Assembly (NCBI GenBank): GCA_020055645.1
Contig: CM034546.1
Coordinates: forward strand, 12,400,001 to 12,464,000
DNA from: Tomocerus qinae
Lineage: Eukaryota > Arthropoda > Collembola > Entomobryomorpha > Tomoceridae
Direction of reading: 5' to 3'
Length of the DNA stretch: 64,000 bases
Shown: one piece after another, positions 24,768-36,100 of the stretch
Numbering within the stretch: the stretch's first letter is position 1
Layout of the letters: each line of letters begins with the position of its first letter
The notes under the pieces: generated by a model
What the model was told of the DNA's origin: nothing
What the model saw: only the letters and a program-made list of their open reading frames with translations
Databases searched by the model: none
Translations under genes and position numbers: made by a program

Positions 24768-27700
24768 TTAAGTAGTTAAATATGTATATCTATCGATACT
24801 GATGGTTTTCTTTATTATTGGGCGAAATTCTTTTTCAATTTCGTCAATTTTTGGACGTTCTTCTGGTAACACACTCCAACACTTTTTCATTAAATCAAAA
24901 CTAGAAGCAAAAATCGAGTATAATAAATTATCAACCGTGTGTAAGCAATTATCAGAAGAATAGAAAAAAGATTGTCTTTTAAAAAATTGATTTTGTTAGT
25001 AAAGTAATTTATACATTTCGGGTGTAGCGTGCTTAGGACAATTCATTCTGTGTCCGTTTTCCAGTTCGTTTATAAAATCGTAAGAATAGGATAATCCCGG
25101 ATATGGAGTTTCAGCAAGAGAAAATATTTCCCACAAAGTAATCCCAAGTGACCAAACATCGGATTGGAAAGAAAACGTCATGTCACGAAGAGCCTCGATT
25201 GCCATCCAACGCCAAGGAAGAGGTTCCTGTTACAGAAACGTATTATTTTATTCATAGGCTAAACAACAATTAATATTGATATAATATATTATAAATTGTA
25301 TTTACTCACTTGACTTTTCTTGACGTAGTTATTATAACAGTATACCTTCCTGGAAAGTCCAAAATCGGTGATCTTTACAGTTTCCAAATCAAATAGCAAT
25401 ATATTACGTGTAGCCAAGTCTCCGTGAATGACCTTGAGAAATACAATAACACATTGTGGTGATTAAGTGCTAAATTTATGGCGAATTTTCAGTACCAACT
25501 GAAATTGCATAATATTGCGTATTTGATACCATGAGGGACGATACATGTAGTACAGATAGTGTCTATAATGCACGCGTAATCGAGAAGTATAATAAAGTAT
25601 TTGCTATTATTATTGAATAAATTATTTATAATTCGGTAAATGTTTTGATATTTTAAATAGGTTCAAATCATACATAGGGAGCTCCGTCGTACACTTAATA
25701 AGAGATGTAGGGTTTGGAGCGGATCGCGCCATTTTTCACAGTAGAGGAGTAAAATGGTGCTCACCACCAACAACTAGCCTGACTGCCCACCACAATATGT
25801 AAGCCATCCATTATACAATGCAATAAATTCGAAAATGTTCGAGAAGGCTAACTACTTTTCTGTGCCCATGGTAGATCACTGTATGGCATTATATAATGGA
25901 CAGCTCACATGCTGTGGGGGGCAGTCCGGGTATTTGGTGGTGAGCACCTTGGTACTCATCTACTGATAAAAATGGCGCGATCCGCTCCAAACCCTACATC
26001 TCTTATTAAGTGTACGACGGAGCTCCCTATGTATGGTTCAAATCTCACTATTTGCAATGTATAGCTAAAATATTTTTAGATTCTTTATACCTTCCTTAGG
26101 CGCAAATGTTGTACAGCATTAATCATTTGATATGACCAATTTGCCAAATGGTAAGTTGTTAGACAGTTGGAATAATCCCTATCCAAAGTATTTCATTGTT
26201 AAACTTTTTACAATAAATACAAAAGTGATGAAATGGTTCAACAGTTTTGTAATTACATATTTTTAGCTCCATTATTATTGAAGGAATAGATGTCAGATTT
26301 GACAAAGTCCTTGCGCCGTTTTCTTAAAAATCCTTCCAAGGATCCTAGTGCACAGTATTCAACAAAAATATACGCAACACCTGAAACATTCCATTTTATA
26401 ATATTAAGCATGTTTTCTGAGTAACCTTAATATTTAAAGTGAATAATTTTAAAACCTAATTAGACTAATTACTTATAAAAAATATTCATGTTAGTCATTT
26501 ATGTTTGATGTAATTATTCCAAGCAGTTCATCTTCTCTGTCTGCAATTACTGTTTCTTGTGTCTGTCTGTCTACCAAATCAGTCTGGGAACCTTGTGCAC
26601 GATAACTTTCGAACAGTTTGTACTAGAGAGTTAAAATTTTAACGGCACAATCTACAGGTAAATAGAAAGGCGGAGTTCGTTAATGGTTTAAATCGGTTGC
26701 ATCCCCTGATTTGGGGAGGGGTTTAAAATGCTATTTTGCTACATTACCAGATTGCTACATACTAGAAACGGTTCTATTAATTTTGTTCCTAATTAGTTCA
26801 CTCTTTCTTTGATCACGTATGTTTTACCTTGAGATAAACTTTTTGTTCGTGCACCCAATACACTAACAATATTTGGATGATTTCCAATGTGAATCAAAAC
26901 TTTCAATTCCTGTAACAAGGATTTTAAATACTGCTTATCACATCCAGGCTTCGTTGTCTTGACAGCCACCAAGTTGTCGTGGATGCGCCCTTTATAAACG
27001 ATACCAAACTCTCCACAACCCAAAATCTTTTCTTTGTCTGTTAAATCAGATTTATTTAAGTTAATTTTTGCTTCCATATTAAATAATAACTTATTTAGAT
27101 GTCACTTTTAGTCCAACATTTTTTTACAAAATGAAATTTAGGGTCTTCAATAAGTATCCCTATAATAAAATGTTAATACCAATTTGATAAGCTTCTTCAT
27201 TGACTTCAAAAGTGTCCTTTTCATATGGCAGCTCATCTGGATTGGTACACATGTCAGATATGTCATCATTTTCATGGATCTGTCGTTGCAATCCATTGTT
27301 GAATAAAGCGATTTCCATACTTGTTAGGCCACTTTTCTGAACAAATATACTTTTTTAGACTTATGCTGCTGTATGTAGGACACTGACTTCTGGTTGTAGT
27401 TTATATTTATAGGTAGTTCAAATTTTGGAATTAATTATTTCTTATTTGTCCTTACCATTTTTTGCATTGAAAACCACTTTACGAATCCTATTACAATTAT
27501 TGTAACTACAAATACAGTAATAAATGTTATCCAAACCCATTGGAATTGTGTATTTCGTGAATTTTCTGTACTATCTATATCCCAGCAATTTTTGCAACTA
27601 AGATAAGATTCCTCTGCTATGGCTTCATTACTTTTTCCCGCTCTACAAATATATTTTCCTGCATTTTGAGCACCCACGTTCTTTATTTCTAGTGTAGATA

Positions 27701-30700
27701 TGGTTGTTCTATAAGGTAGACACTGATCAGTTAAAGTAGAGTGATGTATACGGATATTTACTCTTCCAGAATTAATTGCTTCTTCTTCTCCCTTTTCATT
27801 AACCTAATAAATTTTAAATGACTTCTATTAGGATCTTTAATCATTTAGGGGCGTTTTTTGAATTTTATATGTTGTATTTAGTAAGCTACTATTGAATATA
27901 AGTAAAAAGTATACACAACAGGAATGGTGTAAGGGAAAGGAGGAGGGAAATAGTTTTCAGAAAATATTACTAAGAGAAATCGGCTGAACGTTTTTGGGCG
28001 TGGTTTTCAGTTTTAAAATCTACCAAATTTTTTTAGACGGGCACGAAATGAAGTCTTACTTTTGAAAATTATTTTTTAAATCATCGGGAAATTCTATTTG
28101 AAAATTTTGAGTAGGGAAATACATGAAAGAATACATTTCATTGACGTAGTTAGGTAGGTATAATATTTTGAATTTTTGTTCCCATTTGTAGGCAAAAATT
28201 CAAAAGAGGCTTGCACTCATTTTCTCTTCCTTCCATAGTATTTTTGTTTTATTTTTACTATTTACCAAAATCCAGAAATCGAAATGACAATTTTTTGGTA
28301 ACGAAGCTAAAACAACTTTACTATACTGTACGTATGTAATAGTTACCACCCACGATACAAGAACTCAGTGGTGTGCATCTATTGTGGTTTTATTCGGGCT
28401 TCCTGTAGTAAGTTACCCGTTGGGATGGAAACAAAAGTCACCATATGTCCTTAAAAACGTGTTATGCATATTATATAATATTATTTTTGATGACTTTTAA
28501 GAACTCACTTTGAACCAGGAAAATTTTTTCCTGAAAGCTCCATCCACAGTGCAATTTATTTGTACCGATGATTTAGCAGTGACAGACTGATTGTAAGGAT
28601 TAATCATTACATTATCAAATTTCCAGGTCTTATCAGAAGGCATTCTCATGTTTACGTTCTTCCGATAAGTTTCGAATTGAGGACAAAGTAGAGACCCCTT
28701 CATATTTTCACTCTTTGCAAGGCCAATGTTGATTGATTTTAGTAGAGGGTATTTAGTTTCAGTACAGATACCTTTAACATCATCTCCTTCAGCAGATTCA
28801 GTAAGCACACCAAGTAGTCCTAGTTTGTTAGCATGCATTGCCTTTTCGTATACACTATCGGGATTTTCAAAAGTTAACCATCTTTTTCCATCTTCCATAA
28901 ATGGAACTTTGGCCTTTTCATCCCAAAAAAATTCTCCATGGCCCTTTTGTAACTAATACAGAATGGCAGATCTAAAAACACAATCGAAATATTATAATGG
29001 ATAGCTTAAGCTGAACTGGTAACCATAAAGTTGGCCAACCAGGTAAATGTCAATTTTTATGCAAGTTTAATTAATTCAGTTGGCTGCTGCTGTCCTAACA
29101 AAGGAGGGTAGAAATGGTAGAACTTACCCGACGTTGTACTATAATTTAGCGTACATAAGAATAAGAATTTTACGAAATATACTTATGGCTTGTAACTAAA
29201 ATTATAATATACAACTGACCGTATGTAAAATGATTGCAGTGACCTATCAAATTTAATTGCTATGTTAATTGAAGTTTACAGCATTACTAAACCATGTCAA
29301 ATGCATGTAAAAAAGTAGAAGAGATAACAGGGAATAGCGACTTTAAATGACGTTTTAGTGCATTTTTCCAATGACCTTTGACCTTGTGGCCCGTATGATT
29401 TGATCTGACCTAACGAATAACTATCGAACGAGAGATATGTGAGATATCATGTCGTTAATTAAAGTTAGGCCAATTTTTATATTTATAAACACGCCCACAG
29501 GCAGGGTGTGAGTCCGATGTTACCTACAGTTAAACTTGGCATCAGTTTTGTCCCCAGATGACGTTCAGAAAGTTCGCACGGATTATCTCAAACCGTTGTT
29601 GAGTTATCGTGATAACGTTAAGACAGAAGGACAGACAGACAGATCAGTGATTCATATGAAGTATCTCCCATCTCCGCTACTTAATAAGTTTTATAATCAA
29701 TGGTGAGTAAAATTCTAGAAAACAACCAATCTTCTTTACCTCATAATAAGGCCAATAGTAATATCCAAGAATTGGACTGTGTATATACACGTTTTCAGTC
29801 GGCGTTGATGCATTTTCCGGTTTCAATGCAAACGGTTGCCCCTCGAATTTGATTCCGAGAACTAAATTGCTAGGACGAACTTTCAATTTGAATATCAGAT
29901 GGTCTAAAAATTTATCAACGTGAGCTAATTCATTCAATTCCGAAGCAAATAAAGCAGACCAATGAGCAGGTCTTCCGTTGTACAAGTCGGTGGCATAATC
30001 CCAGGCTCTTATAACAATTATGTCGAAAATTCTACTGATTTGGGTAACATGGTTAATGATTTGGTCAAATCTTTGAGTTGTACATCCCCATACTTCAGTC
30101 ACCAATATCAAATTTTGTTTTCGAAATTCACTTTTTAGCATCTATTGACAGTCAGAAATAAAAACATTACATGGCGAAATTACATTAAATTACAAAGCTT
30201 GACACTTCTATGATGTCAATTGAATAAACCACAGAAAGCACTAATATCAGTAAATTTGCAATGTATTGATTGACATAAGAAAATTGCAATGCTTTGTGAT
30301 TACTCGCTTTACAATCAATGACTATACGTTAGCAAAGTTGGACCAAACTTTCCAACAGTACCTAAAACATTTTTCATAATTTTTATTCCGATATTGTGAT
30401 AAAGTCAACAAAAAAATCACCTTTGCAAAGTCAACAAACTTTTCGTCTGGGTAGGTTATGAAGATATTGCCACTAAGATATGCTCCAGAAAGATTGAGTT
30501 CACTGCAATAGAAATCTAAACTTAGAAACAAAAACATTTTTTCCCATTTTGCCCAATTTTTAAGGTTTACTTACGTTATTTTTTCGTGCAACATTGAAAT
30601 TAATGTTAATTGCTTTTCCATAGTTGAAAGTAGGTTTAGTAATGCGTTGTAAGAATATTTTTCATCTGATGATAATCCAATTTCAACCAACGTTTTGAGA

Positions 30701-31020
30701 TGAGGATACTTCGCTTGAATTACACTATTAAACAATCTCATGAACCCTTAAAAAATAACAAATGTTAAAACACAGTGCGCTTTAATTAGGGTTTTCTCAA
30801 GTGTTAATACCTAATCTATGATGAATGATGAAACTCAAACGAATCTCTTATATTATAAACATAGAAGAGATAAAGCAATAAATTTACTAATCTATCTATA
30901 TATGAATGTCTGGCAGGAAGAGTATACAGTTCCTTGGTTTCGAGTGATAAACCATGATTGAGGAATTGCACAAAGACAAGGTATACAGCCAAAGCCGGAT
31001 GTTATATTATGTATTTTTCT
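24768..31020 (-). pseudogene. RTK copy A, headless (exons 3-14), GH18-Ig-TM-kinase
   Basis: Paralogue of the complete receptor at 33124..42663. Exons, 5' to 3': 30575..30746, 30421..30502, 29740..30141, 28509..28971, 27456..27803, 27180..27336, 26828..27070, 26257..26380, 26091..26178, 25310..25432, 25015..25226, 24768..24900. The signal-peptide exon and first GH18 exon are absent: similarity to the complete copy stops at about 31020, where a fragment of another copy begins. Exon 28509..28971 is 1 nt longer than its paralogues because an A run near 28924..28930 has 7 rather than 6 bases, shifting the frame in the last GH18 segment. The kinase half is nearly identical to copy C (for example SLAETPYPG against SLAENPYPG). 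Without exons 1 and 2 and with this shift it probably makes no receptor, though the kinase exons themselves look whole. The A run could be an assembly error. Confidence 0.82.
25670..26034. mobile_element. MITE in kinase intron of RTK copy A, 10-bp target duplication
   Basis: 365-bp element with about 60-bp terminal inverted repeats (starts ATACATAGGGAGCTCCG, ends in its complement). It is flanked by the 10-bp direct repeat GGTTCAAATC at 25660..25669 and 26035..26044. Long inverted repeats with 9-10-bp target duplications suggest a Mutator-like parent. It sits in the intron between the exons encoding the hinge/catalytic-loop segments. Confidence 0.75.
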
Positions 31021-32290
31021 TAGATTGCTACATACTAGAAACGGTTCTATTAATTTTGTTCCTAATTAGTTCACTCTTTCTTTGATCACGTATGTTTTAC
31101 CTTGAGATAAACTTTTTGTTCGTGCACCCAATACACTAACAATATTTGGATGATTTCCAATGTGAATCAAAACTTTCAATTCCTGTAACAAGGATTTTAA
31201 ATACTGCTTATCACATCCAGGCTTCGTTGTCTTGACAGCCACCAAGTTGTCGTGGATGCGCCCTTTATAAACGATACCAAACTCTCCACAACCCAAAATC
31301 TTTTCTTTGTCTGTTAAATCAGATTTATTTAAGTTAATTTTTGCTTCCATATTAAATAATAACTTATTTAGATGTCACTTTTAGTCCAACATTTTTTTAC
31401 AAAATGAAATTTAGGGTCTTCAATAAGTATCCCTATAATAAAATGTTAATACCAATTTGATAAGCTTCTTCATTGACTTCAAAAGTGTCCTTTTCATATG
31501 GCAGCTCATCTGGATTGGTACACATGTCAGATATGTCATCATTTTCATGGATCTGTCGTTGCAATCCATTGTTGAATAAAGCGATTTCCATACTTGTTAG
31601 GCCACTTTTCTGAACAAATATACTTTTTTAGACTTATGCTGCTGTATGTAGGACACTGACTTCTGGTTGTAGTTTATATTTATAGGTAGTTCAAATTTTG
31701 GAATTAATTATTTCTTATTTGTCCTTACCATTTTTTGCATTGAAAACCACTTTACGAATCCTATTACAATTATTGTAACTACAAATACAGTAATAACTGT
31801 TATCCAAACCCATTGGAATTGTGTATTTCGTGAATTTTCTGTACTATCTATATCCCAGCAATTATTGCAACTAAGATAAGATTCCTCTGCTATGGCTTCA
31901 TTACTTTTTCCCGCTCTACAAATATATTTTCCTGCATTTTGAGCACCCATGTTCTTTATTTCTAGTGTAGATATGGTTGTTCTATAAGGTAGACACTGAT
32001 CAGTTAAAGTAGAGTGATGTATACGGATATTTACTCTTCCAGAATTAATTGCTTCTTCTTCTCCCTTTTCATTAACCTAATAAATTTTAAATGACTTCTA
32101 TTAGGATCTTTAATCATTTAGGGGCGTTTTTTGAATTTTATATGTTGTATTTAGTAAGCTACTATTGAATATAAGTAAAAAGTATACACAACAGGAATGG
32201 TGTAAGGGAAAGGAGGAGGGAAATAGTTTTCAGAAAATAATACTAAGAGAAATCGGCTGAACGTTTTTGGGCGTGGTTTTCAGTTTTAAA
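31021..32290 (-). pseudogene. RTK fragment B: Ig/TM, juxtamembrane and kinase N-lobe exons only
   Basis: A 1.27-kb piece equivalent to 26750..28020 of copy A, lying in tandem between copies A and C. It holds three exons, all open: 31729..32076 (Ig end, CxxC, transmembrane helix), 31453..31609 (juxtamembrane), 31101..31343 (P-loop, VAVK lysine, alpha-C helix). It differs from copies A and C at a few bases (for example NNCWD instead of KNCWD, WITVITVF instead of WITFITVF), so it is not an exact assembly echo. Both ends join unrelated parts of the repeat unit with only 2-4 bp of shared sequence. No promoter, signal peptide or rest of the kinase is present. Confidence 0.8.
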
Positions 32291-32449
32291 ATCCAGGTAA
32301 CGACTCATATTTCTTATTTTTGTATACACTGGGATATAACGATTTAGCAAGTCGCATTAAGTGTGCTAATAGCACTCAAAGCGTTGGTATTCTTGGAAGA
32401 TAATGTCATTTACATAAGCTGACCATCTGCATGGTATTTGGCACATCCA

Positions 32450-32704
32450 TTATTCATTAATATATCTTGCATTTCCTACTACGTACACGATTGAGATTCT
32501 AACTACCATGTACATCGTTATAACAATTATAAGAATAAGTAGCCAACTGGTAAACATTTCTCCAACAAAAACAATTACACTTAGCCCTTTATGGGCTTGA
32601 TTTGATGGGCAGTCAGAGAGGCTGACAAATTTAGGACATAAGATAGAAAAATACTTCGCCAAACATTTTGTAGCGTTCCAAAACATCACTTTTATCGTTA
32701 CCAT
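32450..32704 (-). CDS. Possible small membrane protein, 84 residues, 3' of RTK copy C
   Basis: Open frame of 84 codons starting MVTIKVMFWNATKCLAKYF, with four cysteines in the first half and a strongly hydrophobic stretch (SWLLILIIVITMYMVVRISI) near the C-terminus. It begins about 420 bp beyond the receptor's stop codon, on the same strand. The equivalent frame beside copy A (24095..24307) is opened only from an internal start because of a 1-nt difference near 24315. Diverged versions at 53040..53330 and 55635..55870 do not keep the frame. I recognise no family; it may be non-coding 3' flank carried along with the duplication. Confidence 0.25.
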   Translation of the reverse strand: MVTIKVMFWNATKCLAKYFSILCPKFVSLSDCPSNQAHKGLSVIVFVGEMFTSWLLILIIVITMYMVVRISIVYVVGNARYINE

Positions 32705-33100
32705 ATTAGTAAAGGTTTATATACCAAAGTAATACTTTGCAACATAACAATTAAGGAGCATTCATTATCATTTTTGACTTTGAAATTATATTGCAATATA
32801 TTTTATACCAAATTTTTTAAAGTTGGTGTTGCACAAGAGTTTATGGACGGGGCTCGTACACTACTTATCACAACAATATTTTAAGCACTTAAAACTATTA
32901 ATTTAGTATTAATTCACATTTTATTAATGCGTATTTTTAGAAGTTCTAACAAATGAGAGTGTGTTAACCATAACATAATATTTGTAAATAAAGAGGGTGA
33001 ATGATTCAATAATATTTGAGTGACTATTGTGGTTTGTCAACGATTGCTTTTAATGGAGTTTAGCCGTTTTCATTTTCTTTTAGATGTGTGGCCAGAGTGT

Positions 33101-33106
33101 TTTATT
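33101..33106 (-). terminator. Polyadenylation signal of RTK copy C
   Basis: An AATAAA on the minus strand, 18 nt beyond the stop codon of RTK copy C. The equivalent site in copy A is 24745..24750. The 3' UTR would be very short. Confidence 0.5.
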
Positions 33107-33123
33107 TCTTCGAACGAAATCTT

Positions 33124-36100
33124 TTAAGTAGTTAAATATGTATATCTATCGATACTGATGGTTTTCTTTATTATTGGGCGAAATTCTTTTTCAATTTCGT
33201 CAATTTTTGGACGTTCTTCTGGTAACACACTCCAACACTTTTTCATTAAATCAAAACTAGAAGCAAAAATCGAGTATAATAAATTATCAACCGTGTGTAA
33301 GCAATTATCAGAAGAATAGAAAAAAGATTGTCTTTTAAAAAATTGATTTTGTTAGTAAAGTAATTTATACATTTCGGGTGTAGCGTGCTTAGGACAATTC
33401 ATTCTGTGTCCGTTTTCCAGTTCGTTTATAAAATCGTAAGAATAGGATAATCCCGGATATGGATTTTCAGCAAGAGAAAATATTTCCCACAAAGTAATCC
33501 CAAGTGACCAAACATCGGATTGGAAAGAAAACGTCATGTCACGAAGAGCCTCGATTGCCATCCAACGCCAAGGAAGAGGTTCCTGTTACAGAAACGTATT
33601 ATTTTATTCATAGGCTAAACAACAATTAATATTGATATAATATATTATAAATTGTATTTACTCACTTGACTTTTCTTGACGTAGTTATTATAACAGTATA
33701 CCTTCCTGGAAAGTCCAAAATCGGTGATCTTTACAGTTTCCAAATCAAATAGCAATATATTACGTGTAGCCAAGTCTCCGTGAATGACCTTGAGAAATAC
33801 AATAACACATTGTGGTGATTAAGTGCTAAATTTATGGCGAATTTTCAGTACCAACTGAAATTGCATAATATTGCGTATTTGATACCATGAGGGACGATAC
33901 ATGTAGTACAGATAGTGTCTATAATGCACGCGTAATCGAGAAGTATAATAAAGTATTTGCTATTATTATTGAATAAATTATTTATAATTCGGTAAATGTT
34001 TTGATATTTTAAATAGGTTCAAATCATACATAGGGAGCTCCGTCGTACACTTAATAAGAGATGTAGGGTTTGGAGCGGATCGCGCCATTTTTCACAGTAG
34101 AGGAGTAAAATGGTGCTCACCACCAACAACTAGCCTGACTGCCCACCACAATATGTAAGCCATCCATTATACAATGCAATAAATTCGAAAATGTTCGAGA
34201 AGGCTAACTACTTTTCTGTGCCCATGGTAGATCACTGTATGGCATTATATAATGGACAGCTCACATGCTGTGGGGGCAGTCCGGGTATTTGGTGGTGAGC
34301 ACCTTGGTACTCATCTACTGATAAAAATGGCGCGATCCGCTCCAAACCCTACATCTCTTATTAAGTGTACGACGGAGCTCCCTATGTATGGTTCAAATCT
34401 CACTATTTGCAATGTATAGCTAAAATATTTTTAGATTCTTTATACCTTCCTTAGGCGCAAATGTTGTACAGCATTAATCATTTGATATGACCAATTTGCC
34501 AAATGGTAAGTTGTTAGACAGTTGGAATAATCCCTATCCAAAGTATTTCATTGTTAAACTTTTTACAATAAATACAAAAGTGATGAAATGGTTCAACAGT
34601 TTTGTAATTACATATTTTTAGCTCCATTATTATTGAAGGAATAGATGTCAGATTTGACAAAGTCCTTGCGCCGTTTTCTTAAAAATCCTTCCAAGGATCC
34701 TAGTGCACAGTATTCAACAAAAATATACGCAACACCTGAAACATTCCATTTTATAATATTAAGCATGTTTTCTGAGTAACCTTAATATTTAAAGTGAATA
34801 ATTTTAAAACCTAATTAGACTAATTACTTATAAAAAATATTCATGTTAGTCATTTATGTTTGATGTAATTATTCCAAGCAGTTCATCTTCTCTGTCTGCA
34901 ATTACTGTTTCTTGTGTCTGTCTGTCTACCAAATCAGTCTGGGAACCTTGTGCACGATAACTTTCGAACAGTTTGTACTAGAGAGTTAAAATTTTAACGG
35001 CACAATCTACAGGTAAATAGAAAGGCGGAGTTCGTTAATGGTTTAAATCGGTTGCATCCCCTGATTTGGGGAGGGGTTTAAAATGCTATTTTGCTACATT
35101 ACCAGATTGCTACATACTAGAAACGGTTCTATTAATTTTGTTCCTAATTAGTTCACTCTTTCTTTGATCACGTATGTTTTACCTTGAGATAAACTTTTTG
35201 TTCGTGCACCCAATACACTAACAATATTTGGATGATTTCCAATGTGAATCAAAACTTTCAATTCCTGTAACAAGGATTTTAAATACTGCTTATCACATCC
35301 AGGCTTCGTTGTCTTGACAGCCACCAAGTTGTCGTGGATGCGCCCTTTATAAACGATACCAAACTCTCCACAACCCAAAATCTTTTCTTTGTCTGTTAAA
35401 TCAGATTTATTTAAGTTAATTTTTGCTTCCATATTAAATAATAACTTATTTAGATGTCACTTTTAGTCCAACATTTTTTTACAAAATGAAATTTAGGGTC
35501 TTCAATAAGTATCCCTATAATAAAATGTTAATACCAATTTGATAAGCTTCTTCATTGACTTCAAAAGTGTCCTTTTCATATGGCAGCTCATCTGGATTGG
35601 TACACATGTCAGATATGTCATCATTTTCATGGATCTGTCGTTGCAATCCATTGTTGAATAAAGCGATTTCCATACTTGTTAGGCCACTTTTCTGAACAAA
35701 TATACTTTTTTAGACTTATGCTGCTGTATGTAGGACACTGACTTCTGGTTGTAGTTTATATTTATAGGTAGTTCAAATTTTGGAATTAATTATTTCTTAT
35801 TTGTCCTTACCATTTTTTGCATTGAAAACCACTTTACGAATCCTATTACAATTATTGTAACTACAAATACAGTAATAAATGTTATCCAAACCCATTGGAA
35901 TTGTGTATTTCGTGAATTTTCTGTACTATCTATATCCCAGCAATTTTTGCAACTAAGATAAGATTCCTCTGCTATGGCTTCATTACTTTTTCCCGCTCTA
36001 CAAATATATTTTCCTGCATTTTGAGCACCCACGTTCTTTATTTCTAGTGTAGATATGGTTGTTCTATAAGGTAGACACTGATCAGTTAAAGTAGAGTGAT

